Below the pieces are notes generated by a model. That model made no database searches. It was not told where the DNA came from and saw nothing but the letters and a program-made list of their open reading frames with translations. Shown piece after piece: positions 10,143-21,898 of a DNA stretch of 64,000 bases. Numbering within the stretch: position 1 is the stretch's first letter; each line of letters starts with the position of its first letter. Origin of the DNA: Ehretia macrophylla (taxonomy: Eukaryota > Streptophyta > Magnoliopsida > Boraginales > Ehretiaceae); the NCBI GenBank assembly GCA_037974665.1, contig CM075766.1:51468569-51532568 (forward strand), given 5' to 3'. A program made the position numbers and the translations under genes.

Positions 10143-11067
10143 TGTCACGCCCTGACCTGACCCCGCAAAAGGCCAAGCCTGGAACCGACACACGGACGGA
10201 GTCTCCTCTGTACCGTGGACGATCCGAAAACCCTACATTCAACATAATAATCGCGAAATCCACAATAATCATTTGAAATAAGTCAACTTTCTTTTAGAAA
10301 CATACATCTTCTCATTAACCAACTTTGCAAACCAAAATGTCATGCATACTACACAAGTATTCATGCCACTAAGCAGTTAAACCATTAGCATGCAGTTCTT
10401 ACTAGTCACGTGAGTATATCTTTACAACTTTACAACCTTTCAACTCTTACAACATAAGACCATAGAGGCCTCAAAATAGAAACTACATACAAGGCTACAA
10501 GCCTCAAAATGAAGCATCAACCAAGCAATATACACATCAAGCATGGCCCGTACAAAAGACTGGCAACCAACCACCAGCTAAGCAAAGAAAGTACTATCAA
10601 GAAAACACCTCCACTTGCTCCCCCTCCTCAACTACCTCAATAGGATCAGCTTCAACTGCTCTTGTAAAATATAGTATAGAAAGGAATGAGCAAAAACTAT
10701 TGCCCAGCGAGGGTAATTGGTCTCAAGGACGGAGGTGAGAGGAGAATGCAATGCAAATAATCAAGTAGATCAGTCAATTATCATATAGAGATACAAGCAA
10801 AGCCAACAATAAATCAAGACAAGCATTAAGGCTATATTCATTCAATTAAAGGATACAATTCACTTTCCATGAGCAACTTTCAATCACGAATCCGTTGACG
10901 ACGCGCCGGCCCAACCACCTTATAACTTCAGTTTGGAATACCCCGGAAGTATCCAATCAATTCTACGACCCAAATCTCCTTGGGAGACAACTCAAGCAAG
11001 AAAGGGAATAGGACACGGAGCTAGGGCAACCAACCCTGGCAACCCAAGGCTACCTAGAGAGGCCCAT
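10143..11067 (-). mobile_element. Solo LTR C, left part (TSD TTGAT)
   Basis: Inverted LTR starting TGTCACGCCCTGACC on the plus strand, flanked on the left by TTGAT. It is cut at 11067 by element B and resumes at 26969. The final five bases CCCAT (11063-11067) are the duplicated target of B. It includes the GC-rich block conserved in these LTRs (about 10895-11067). Its U5-side end, with the CCCCGCAAAAGGCC segment, is shared with the chimeric LTR at 61158. Confidence 0.9.
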
Positions 11068-13076
11068 TGTAACGCCCCGATCCCTCACGAGATCGGAGGC
11101 TCTAATAACCATGCTATTCTCAACCCAATACCAAACCCGGTCTCAAAATTTTAGGAAAAACGGACAGAGTCTCCCCTGTACCGTGGACATTCTAGAAACC
11201 TGTAAACATTCAATATAGATACAAAATAACCTAGAACACCAATTCTAATCAAAACCTAGCTTCAAGGCCATCCGAACCTTAAAACATTCAAACAGTGAGA
11301 ATCATGCAAGCATGCATTCACAATATATTTTCTTTACAAAACCGCTTATCATGCCACTACATGATAGCATTGGAACATTCTTAGAAATTGAGACCAATCG
11401 AACATCAGAACATTCACTCCCAAGCATGCAAGGTAGTTAGAAGTAGAAACATAAGTTATTACATGCCATGATTCCAAATCTACTATTACGACCATCTATC
11501 TTTCATCTTGCAATTACATAACATGTACATAGCACTTAAGCTACAAAATAGAATCATAAAGTAAACAAACGAGTTCTCCGCACAACAACAAGAACATAAA
11601 CCACCTCAAGCTATCAGTCACAACAACTAAGGTAAAGGATCAGTCTGAACTTCCTCCTCCTCTACTAACTCAACAAGCTGGGGATCACCCTCAGCGTCTC
11701 CTGAAACATATATCGAGGTATGAGCAACCACTGTTGCCCAGTGAGGGATATAGTCCCGGGGCGTGCAATGCAACAGATAATACAGTTATACAACAATAAC
11801 ACTTAGTCAATTAAAGAAACAATGATAACTTAAATAACCACACATTTAAAGGATACATTTCACAAAACCCCTATACTCCAATCTTCACTTGGTCTTCATT
11901 CACGATCCACGAACCACGATCACTGTGCCGGCATAATCCCAATCACTCCAGTGGGTGTACTCCGGATGTACCCCGATAATCCTACGACCCAATACCCCCT
12001 GGCAATCTCCGGACCAGGCGAGTGAGGGAATAGGGTACGGAGTTTGAATATCCACTGGCAAGCCCTCTGCTGCCCAGCCGATATTCAACACAACTGCCCC
12101 TGATACTATGGTTGCGCAACCACTATGCAATGCACTTAGCAATGACAAGATATCAATAACAATATAAGCAATAACACGTGGGAGGATCAACAAAGTAGGT
12201 TGACCTCGAAACAGTTACAATAGAAGCATTTTATACAAGCAATTAAGTAGTTTTACAAAGGAGCATATTCAAGATACACATAGAACTATACCAAAAGCTC
12301 CAAAACAACTTGAAACCACATTTAAACACACAAGGAGTCATGCCATGGTCTTAGAAGCGTGAAACAATTGAATTTGAACTTAAACCCCTTCGTTATTCAA
12401 TCCGTTTTCCTTCCAAACTCATGTTAATTATTCAAATTCAAGGGGAATCTATACCAATCTTCTAATTAACCCTTAAGGTACCCTTACAACCCTCAAACAC
12501 GTTCAATTACCCGTAATTACCCCAAAAGCTCCAATTTCCCTCTTATAGCTTTGAACTACACATACCTTAACCGGGCTTCAAACAAGTGTTAGCAAAGCTT
12601 CTATAGCACCTAGGTAGCCTAAGATTACTAATTATAAAGCTCAAATTCACCCGGATTAGCATTAACCCCGAAACCCCTTTTAAAAAGTCGGCTATTTCAC
12701 GTTTTATGCAAGTTTAGAGCAATTCAAGGGCACGGGGCTATTGGAATACCTTCATTAGCACCTAAGGCATCTATTAGAAGCAATGAATCAATCCAATACG
12801 CACAATTACACAAAACCCTAAAATCCCATCACTATTCACCTCAAAAATTAAATTAACGATTCCAACCGTTTAAAATGCAAACTAATGCCTTAAATGTGTT
12901 CTCTAGCACTTATATACAATGTATAATAGCATAGATAAGCTTTGCAATAGCATTTGATAGCATTTTTAACAAATCAAGAAAAGTGTAACATTTTCAATAT
13001 GCAAAAAGAGTCATGAAATCCCTCAAACAAGGGATGCAACAGTAATTGAATGCCTGGCTAAATCTCGGGCGTCACA
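11068..13076 (-). repeat. Element B 3' LTR with internal deletion
   Basis: 2,009 bp against 2,528 bp for the partner at 24436-26963. The missing ~519 bp lies near 13032, between the CCCTCA of the R/U5-side donor region and ACAAGGGATGCAACAG. It removes the promoter-proximal part of the LTR. A 2-3 base identity at the break suggests end-joining. Confidence 0.85.
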
Positions 13077-14359
13077 TCCTCTCCCCCTTAAACAAATTGC
13101 ATCCTCGCAATTCTTCTTCACAATAGAACTCTGCATCAACTGAAAACCATCTCTGATTATTCTTCCATAGTTATTGAGAAAGACACGGTCTTTTCAAATG
13201 AACATCATATGAAAATGCCAAGTAAAAGTCCCGAGCAGAATGTCAAGAGAGATGCCAAATAAGTAGTTCGAAGATGAATTATGAATGAGAACCCAAATAC
13301 ATCCCAGGAAGACTCCAATCAAGAAACCTGATCATACATACTACAATAAGTTCCATAGAAATTTTCCAAATAAGAGTTCCAGAAAAATGCCAAATAGAAT
13401 AACTACATAGATCCCGAACACTATTAACAAATGCTGAGAAGAATGCCAAAGAAGAATACCAAAGAAGAATACTGTGCATCTAATAGGATAGTCAAGTCGA
13501 ATATCAGATCCCGGCTGAATGAGAAGATCGAATGAGAGTCTCAAGCAATTGCACCATATACAAAACCAAACTTCGAGGCCTCATCCTTATTTGCCGAGTA
13601 AGAGCATTGTACGAACTTGCCAATAAGAAAACCCAATGCGAATTCCACATAATACTATAGATGATACTGTATAATAATTATGATAGAATTCCCGAATACA
13701 AGACACACCAAGGAGTGCCAATAAGAAAATACCAAAGAATACCCAATAAGAACCGTTATATAGAACTCCAAAGGAAACCGCTCATTCATGACTGTAGAGT
13801 ACAAAAGAATGCTTTAGAAGAAGTCCAAAGGCAAAACTCCAATATAAACACCGTCTCCCATTTAAAAAGGGCTGATCAACTGCTTCATGTTCCTCCTAAC
13901 ACAAATAACTTGAAAGGCCACCCACTAACCACCTCTGTTCAGGGGAAGAACGATCTCTTTTTTATCATTCGACGGCTATGTATGTATGACAACTTTTGCA
14001 TATGTATAAACATTCTTTAAACTATTATGCAAGCATGGTTATAAAAGAACATATATAAACAATGTAACCAACAAAGTCATTCAAATACAAGTCACAACAT
14101 AACAAATACAAATCATCACAAAACTGAATTCAAAAACATTCAAGTACTCACATTATAATCAACAATTCAAGCAAATAATGATTCACGAGGTCATTTCGAT
14201 GCAACTTTATTTCACTAGCACATGTTTAGCACATATCACATAAGTTTATCACATAGGTTTACACATTCAATTCAAGACACAATCACATATACAGGCACAC
14301 ACTTTCAAAACATACTTAATAAGCACACACGTAAGGTTTACTACCCGACAGGTCGAGGA
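13077..14359 (-). other. Element B interior, polypurine-side part
   Basis: Starts with the inverted polypurine tract and the palindrome at 13095-13112. Then about 1.2 kb of AT-rich sequence with scattered GAATACC.AA motifs (TTGGTATTC on the element strand). No gag or pol motif is seen in any frame. The short open frames at 13279-13544 and 13661-14020 differ from those of the related elements, so I treat this as non-coding. It ends with the target GAGGA (14355-14359) of nested element A. Confidence 0.8.
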
Positions 14360-16851
14360 TGTGACGCCCGAGATTTAGCCATGCATTTAATTACTGTTGC
14401 ATCCTTTGTTTGCGCATCTCTTTCTATGCCTTATTAACTGTCTTCTTAGGTTACTATTCACTTCGTTTTTAAACTGCATTCTATTGGTTAATTAGTATTT
14501 TTATTAAATCATATTAATTGTAAAAGTAGTGGGGAAAATGTGCATTTGAGCTAAAGGCATTAGGAGAGCTCGTTTAGAAAATGACTTTTGTAGTTGAATG
14601 AATAGTGTTACGTAACTAACTTAGAAATTTAATTAACTAGCGCATATGTTTCACTTTAGACTCGTTTTAAGCTTACTACGCGCATTTTTAAAAGCCACAT
14701 AAGCACCCAATCAAGACCCCACCTTAGCCATTCATTAAATAGACTTATTTAGCTCATAACATAACAAAGAAAAAAAAAATAAAAAGCTGAAACAGGAGCA
14801 GAAAACCCGACAGCAGCATTAGGAGGAAAGGAGAAGATTTTGCTCACCAATACTTCAATCCAAGCCCTTGCAAGCTAGGTACAAGTAGTTTAGAGTGTCC
14901 TCTAGCCTTCCCCGAGCTTTCACGCGCATTAGGTGAGGGATTTGCACATTTATTTTCCATTTTCTAAATGTTATAACTTTCTTGATTTGGTGGATTTGCT
15001 AACAAATGGATATGGAATGCTCAAATATGATAATGTATGCTATATACAAGTGCTAGAGAACATATTTGAGCCATCGTTTCCTAATTTAAATGGTTAGAAT
15101 CGTTAGTTTGATTTTTAGGGTGAATAGTGACATTTTTCTAGGATTTTGCGTAATTGCTCGAATTAGCTTGATTCAATGCTTCTAATAAATACCTTAGGTG
15201 CTAGTGAAGATAACCTAATAGCCCCGTGCACTTGCATTGCCCTTAAATCGCCTAAAATGGAAAATAGCCGACTTTAATTTGGGGCTTTCAGGGTTAATGC
15301 GAATCTGGGTGTATTCGGGCTTCAATTCTAGTATCCTTAGGCTACCTAGGTGCTATAGAAGCCTTGATATCCCTTGTTTGAAGCCCGGACAATGTATGTG
15401 TAGTTTAAAGCCATAAGAGGGAATTTGGGGCTTTCGGGGTAATCGCGGGCATTTGAATGAGTTAAAGGGTTGAGAGGGTACCTTGAGGGTTAGTTAGAAG
15501 GTTGGGAGAGTTTCCTTTGAAAATGGAATCACTAACCTTGGTTTGGAAGAGAAATAGTTTGGAAAACAAAGGGGTTTAGGTGCAATTTCGGTTGACTCAC
15601 ATTTCTAAACCCATGGCATGACTCCTTAAGTGTTTATATGTGGTTTCAAGTTGATTTGGAGCTTTTGGTATAATTCTATGCTTATCTTGTATATGTTCCT
15701 TTGTAAATTGCTTATTAGCTTCTATAATTGCTTCCATTCTAATTGCATCGAGGTCAACCTACTTTGTTGATCCTCCTATGTGTTAATGCTTATGTTATTG
15801 CTATTAACTTGCCATTGTTAAGTGCATTGCATAGTGGTTGCGCAACCATAGTGTCAGGGGCGGATGTGTTGAATATCGGCTGGGCGGCAGAGGGCTTGCC
15901 GGTGGATATTCAAACTCCGTGCCCTAGTCCCTCATTCGCCTGGTCCGGAGATTGCCAGGGGATGTTGGGTCATAGGATTATCGGGGTACATCCGGAGTAC
16001 ACCCACTGGAGTGTTTGGGGATTATGCCGGCTTATCGTGATCGTGCTCGTGGTTCGTGGACCGTGAATGAAGACCAGTGAAGATTGGTGTATAGGGGATT
16101 GTGTGAAAAGTATCCTTTTAAATGTGTGGTTACTTAAGTTATCATTGTTTCTTAAATTGTCTAAGTGATATTGTTGTATAACTGTATTATCTATTGCATG
16201 GCACGCCCTGGGACTATATCCCTCACTGGGCAACAGTGGTTGCTCATACCTCGATATATGTTTCAGGAGACGCTGAGGGTAATCCCCAGCTTGTTGAGTT
16301 AGTTGAGGAAGAGGAAGTTCAGACTGATCCTCTACCTTAGTTGTCATGCTTGATAGCTTGAGGTGGTTAATGAATTTGCTGCTATGTGGAAAGTTCAACT
16401 AATTGTTTTATGTACTATTTTGTGGCCTAAGGGCTATGTATATGTTTGTTGTGCAAAGTTGAAGGATAGTAGATTGTGGTATAGAATTGGAAGCCATGTC
16501 TTGTAATAACTTTTATTCTTGCCTTTATTTCCTTGCATGCTTGGGAGTGAATGGTTAATGTAGAATGCATTATCCTTTAAGTTGTTTTATTGATTTCCTA
16601 GAATGTCATGATTATAAAACTATGTCAATAATAAGTTCTCGCATGCTTGTGTGTTTTGGAACTATTGTGTACTATAAGGCTCGGATGGCCTTAGAACTTT
16701 GATGTCTAATTAAGAAAAGCTTGTATTGTATTGTTGGGACTTTGTTTGAGTGTTTACAGGTTTTTAGAATGTCCACGGTACAGGGGAGACTCTGTCCGTG
16801 TGTCGGGTCCAGACTTAACCTTTAGCTTGGGGGTTGGGTCGGGGCGTGACA
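14360..16851 (+). repeat. Element A 5' LTR
   Basis: 2,492 bp, TGTGACGCC...GGCGTGACA. Contains an intron-like pair (donor AG|GTGAGG at 14933, acceptor TTTCAG at 16261-16266). A GC-rich block spans about 15840-16060, and a 107-codon open frame (15743-16066) covers it. That frame recurs in other family 1 LTRs. Confidence 0.95.
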
Positions 16852-16857
16852 TTTAAG

Positions 16858-16869
16858 TGGTATCAGAGC
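16858..16869 (+). promoter_or_regulatory. Primer binding site for tRNA-iMet (element A)
   Basis: TGGTATCAGAGC, complementary to the 3' end of plant initiator tRNA-Met. It starts six bases after the 5' LTR, where elements B, E and G leave two. The tRNA primes minus-strand DNA synthesis here. Confidence 0.93.
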
Positions 16870-17203
16870 TATAGATTGCATGAAGCCGGGTTAAATTTCT
16901 CGGTCTGTGGGTAGAGATTTGTTATGTGACTTTGTGAATGCATGAGTCCTTGATTTTGATTGACCTAAGTGAAATTTGAATAAGGAATGAACATGCTAGC
17001 ATGGAAATAGAATATCAAGAGTCTAGAATGTCAAGTATGATCTAGTGATTTATGTGTACTTCGAGAATGTGGAATATCTATTTGAACTTCTATGTACTTG
17101 ACTTTATGTGAATCTATTTGGACTTTTCTTTATGTGTTTACTTATAAATTGCATATATACATATGTATACCTGTCATAACACTTTACGTTCTAGCTACTC
17201 GAG
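16870..17203 (+). other. Element A untranslated leader
   Basis: About 330 bp of AT-rich DNA between primer site and gag start, with no open frame of note. A packaging signal would be expected here, but none is recognisable by eye. Confidence 0.6.
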
Positions 17204-20200
17204 ATGGGGCCCCGCCGTTGTGCTGATAATCCGAATGTTCGTGGAGAACCCGAGGGGGTTAATGGGCAAGAAGCTGAGGTGGCCGAAAATGCACCGCAGG
17301 TTCAAGAACCGAGCACTGCACAGATCTTGGCCACGATGGCCACTGCTATGAACACTATCGCCCAGTTTGTTACACAACAGGGTCAGCCAGGGGTCGTTGG
17401 AGGTAATCAGGCTGCGAGAGCCGGAGGTAGTGGTCCTACCGGAGGGAATCTGTATGATCGGTTTATACATCATGGGGCCTATACCTTCTTTGGGGAGCCG
17501 GACGATATGAAGGCTGAGATGTGGCTAAGGAAGTTTGAGAGAGTGGCAGCAATACTCGAGTGCCATGATGACAGGAAGATTACTTATGCCACTTTCCTTC
17601 TCGAGGGTGATGCTGAAGATTGGTGGCATACCGTCAGTGAGAAATAGGAAGCCGAGGGCCTTCATCATTCATGGGCTGACTTTGTCCGAGAATTTCGAGA
17701 CAAGTATATATCGGTAGTTGCCCGCGAGAGGCGTCAAACAGAGTTCATAAACTTGAAGCAGGGAAGTATGACGGTAGATCAATACGAGGCTACTTTTACC
17801 CGGCTTTCCCGTTATGCACCAGCTTTGATTCAGCCGGAGGACATGAAGATCCAGAGGTTCATCCTGGGTTTGAGGATGGATATTATGCTGAACTTGTCTT
17901 CAAATGATTTTCCTAACTATGCTGTGGTAGTCCGAGCTACCTCGAGATATGAGAAACACAAGGCCGATGTGTTAGCCGAGACCAGTCAGTCGAGTAAACG
18001 GTTTCAGTCTCAGAGTCAAGGGTGCCAGGGGCAGGCTGTATCAGTTGGGCAGAGTTCACAGCCGAGGCAGACTCAGAGTTATACAGGGCCTACTCAGACT
18101 CAGTCACGACCAGTTCAGAGTCAGACTCAGAGTCAGTTCCGTCCAGCAGTATCCCGTTCGCAGCAGGGTTATTCAGCTACTTCTACTTACAGAGCTCCTT
18201 CGGGAGGCACTGTTGCAAGACGTCACCAGCAGTGCAGCTTCTGTCAGCGCCAGGGCCACACTGAGGATGTTTGTTGGAAGAAACATAACAAGTGTACAGG
18301 TTGCGGCAGTGATCAGCACAGGGTTAAAGACTATCAGAAATTTAAGAACCCTAGGGGTCAGACATCAGCTCAGAACTCTCAGACCAGGGCACCAGCTGCA
18401 ACACCACCACCACGAGGTCAGGCCCGTGTATTTGCTTTGGATGCTGAGGAACTTTCGGATACAACCGCTGTGGTAGAAGGTATTTTTCTTCTTAATGATC
18501 AATCAGTTAAGGTTTTAATTGATTCCGGGGCTTCGCATTCTTTTATTACTCCTACTTGTGCACAAAATGCTAAATTGAAACATGATAAACTGTTGCATGA
18601 GATTGTGGTTTATACTCCTATGGGTCCGAAGTTTGTTACTAGATCTATTTGTAGAGCATGTAGTATATTTATTGAGGGTCGTGTTTTTCCTGCTGATTTG
18701 ATTATCCTACCCTTCAATGACTTTGAAATTATATTGGGGATGGACTGGTTAAGTAAATATTATGCCCAGCTTGATTGTAGAAAGAAGATTATGTATCTAG
18801 AAATGCCTGACCAGCCTGTACTTAAAATAGTTGGTAGTAGAAAATCTACGGGAACTCCTATTATTTCTTCTATTAGGGCATCTAAATTATTGAGCAAGGG
18901 TTGTGAGGCTTATCTTGCATATTTGATTAATCAACCTGGGGATCAATTGAAATTGAATGATGTACCTATCGTGAGGGAGTTTCTGGGGGTCTTTCCTGAG
19001 GAATTACCTGGGTTATCGCCTGATAGAGAGATAGAGTTCATGATTGATTTATTGCCGGGGATTTCACCTATCTCTAGGACTCCATACAGAATGGCTCCAC
19101 CTGAGTTGCAGGAATTGAAAGTTCAATTGCAAGGCTTGCTTGAGAAGGGATTCATTCAGCCGAGTTCTTCGCCTTGGGGTGCGCCAGTTCTATTCGTTAA
19201 AAAGAAAGACGGATCTCTTCGCCTATGCATTGATTATCGGGGTCTTAATCAGGTAACCATCAAAAATAAATATCCTTTGCCTTTAATCGAAGAGTTATTT
19301 GATCAGTTGCAAGGCGCCAGGGTATTCTCTAAATTTGATCTGAGGCAGGGCTATTATCAACTGAGGATTAAGAAAGATGATGTTCCTAAAACTGCTTTCA
19401 GAACTCGATATGGCCATTATGAGTTTGTTGTCTTGCCGTTTGGTCTTACTAATGCTCCCGCCGCATTCATGGACTTAATGCAGAGGGTATTCCGTCCTTA
19501 TCTGGACCAATTTGTGGTCATATTTATTGATGATATCCTTGTCTATTCTAAATCTGAGGCGGAACATGAACAGCATCTCAGAATTGTGTTGCAGACTCTT
19601 CAGGAGCATCAGTTATTTGCAAAGTTTAGCAAATGTGAATTCTGGCTTAAGCAAGTTGCTTTTCTTGGCCATATTATCTCGCAGGATGGTATTTCTGTTG
19701 ATCCAGCGAAGATTGAAGTTGTGTTATCTTGGAAACGACCTGAAACTGTCACGGAGATTCGTAGCTTCCTTGGTTTAGCTGGGTATTATCGGAGGTTTGT
19801 CAAAGATTTCTCTAAGATTGCAGGGCCTTTAACTCAACTTACTCAGAAGAAAACAGTTTTTGACTGGAATGATAAATGCGAGGCCAGCTTCCAGGAATTG
19901 AAGAAGAGATTGACTACAGCTCCTATTCTTGCTTTACCTGAGGGTTATGATAATCTGGTGATCTATAGTGATGCTTCGAAGGAAGGTCTAGGTTGTGTAT
20001 TGATGCAGAATGGCAGGGTTATTGCTTATGCTTCCAGGAAACTGAAGCCTTATGAACTCAACTATCCGACTCATGATCTTGAGCTTGTAGCTATCATTCT
20101 TGCATTAAAGAAATGGCGTCATTATCTCTGGGGCAACAAATTTGAAATCTTCACCGATCATAAGAGCTTGAAATATCTGTTTTCACAAAAAGAGTTGAAC

Positions 20201-21862
20201 ATGAGGCAGAGGCGTTGGCTGGAATTACTTGAGGACTATAACTGCACTATTAACTATCTTCCGAGTAAGGCTAATATTGTTGCTGATGCTTTGAGCCGAA
20301 AGGCTACTGTTGCTAGCTTGATTATCAAGAATTGGGAATTCATGGAAGAATTGTGCTTATGGAAGCCTAGTACTTCAAATTCTGGTATTCAATTTGCAAG
20401 TTTGCAGATTCAATCTCTGTTATTATCCAGGATTCGGGAAGCTCAACAGGCTGATCTTCAATTATTGAAAGTCTTAGAGAATTCTAAAGGGGGAGAGTCG
20501 GATTTCAAACTGCACGACGATGGTATTCTCAAATTCAAAGGTAGAATCTGTATTCCGAATGATCCAACTCTGAAGAAGGATATTCTTGCTGAGGCACACA
20601 GTTCCAGATATACTATCCATCCAGGCAGTACTAAAATGTATAGAGATTTGAAGTAGAATTTCTGGTGGAATAATATGAAGAGAGAAATTGCTGACTATGT
20701 TGCCCGATGTCTTACTTGTCAGAAAGTTAAAGCAGAACATCAGAGACCTGCAGGGTTGTTGCAGCCTTTGGCTATTCCTGTTTGGAAATGGGATCATATT
20801 ACTATGGATTTCGTATCAGATTTACCGAGGTTTTCGAAGGGTAATGACTCAGTTTGGGTTATTGTGGATAGATTGACCAAGACTTCTAATTTTATTGCTA
20901 AAAAGAAGTCTGATTCTCTTGACAAGCTGGTAGAGTTGTATATTGAGAATATTGTCCGACTTCATGGAATTCCTAAGAGTATTGTGTCAGATAGAGATCC
21001 CAGATTCACATCTTAGTTCTGGCAGAAGATTCAGAAAGCTTTGGGCATGACTTTGAATTTCAGTACAGCTTATCATCCTCAAACAGATGGTCAATCCGAG
21101 AGAACTATCTTAATCCTCGAGGATATGTTGCGGGCTTGTATTCTGGACTTCGGTAAAAGTTGGGAGAAGTATTTGCCACTCGCAGAGTTCGCCTATAACA
21201 ATAGTTACCAAGCTACTATTGGAATGTCACCTTATGAGGCACTGTCTGGGCGTAAATGTCGGTCTCCTCTCTACTGGGATGATGTTGGTGAAATGAAGAC
21301 TATCGACCCTACTTTCTTACCTGAAATGAACAAAATGATTGATCATGTGCAGCTTATCAGAAAAAGAATGCTTACAGCACAGAGCCGGCAAAAGAGTTAT
21401 GCAGATAGACGCTGTTGTGATCTGAAATTTGCTGTAGGGGATCGAGTATTTCTGAAAATTTCTCCTCGCAAGGGTTTGATTCGGCATGGTAAAAGAGGTA
21501 AACTCAGTCCTCGATATGTGGGACCATTTGAGATAACTGAAACTATTGGTGATTTGGCTTATCGTCTAGCTTTACCTCCCAGTCTAGGCAGAATTCATGA
21601 TGTATTCCATGTTTCCATGCTTCGGAAGTATCAGCCAGATCCCTCTCACATACATGAGCCGGAACCGCTAGAGATCAGTGAAACTTTGACCTACACCGAG
21701 AAACCTCTTCGAATTGTTGATCAGAAAGTTCAGGAACTGAGGACTAAAAGCATTCCGATGGTTAAAGTTCTGTGGGATCATCACGGAGTAGAGGATGCGA
21801 CGTGGGAGAGAGAGGATCAGATGCGGGAACGGTATCCAGAGTTATTCGCCGAATCATGTAAG

Positions 21863-21880
21863 AATTGCGTGGACGCAATT
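21863..21880 (+). promoter_or_regulatory. Palindrome before the polypurine tract (element A)
   Basis: AATTGCGTGGACGCAATT: perfect 8-bp arms around GG, five bases before the polypurine tract. In A it is also translated (NCVDAI). The non-coding elements B, E, F and G keep it at the same place. Confidence 0.85.
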
Positions 21881-21885
21881 AGTTT

Positions 21886-21898
21886 AAGGGGGAGAGAA
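21886..21898 (+). promoter_or_regulatory. Polypurine tract (element A)
   Basis: AAGGGGGAGAGAA directly against the 3' LTR. This is the RNase H-resistant primer for plus-strand synthesis. Confidence 0.93.

Noticed and set aside
15743..16066. 107-codon ORF in the LTR as a real gene (and its copies at 23282, 35480, 39070, 29187, 62275)
   Set aside because: It recurs because the LTR recurs. The family 2 counterpart does not keep the frame, and there is no known domain. Reported as a conserved block, not a CDS.
16201..16398. Minus-strand ORFs opposite the LTRs (15970-16398, 23449-23937, 35715-35996, 39305-39586)
   Set aside because: Antisense shadows of conserved LTR sequence; no domain, and lengths vary between copies.
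18022..18476. Alternative-frame ORFs inside gag-pol (18022-18264, 18045-18476, 19512-19778)
   Set aside because: They overlap the clearly coding gag-pol frame and show no motifs.
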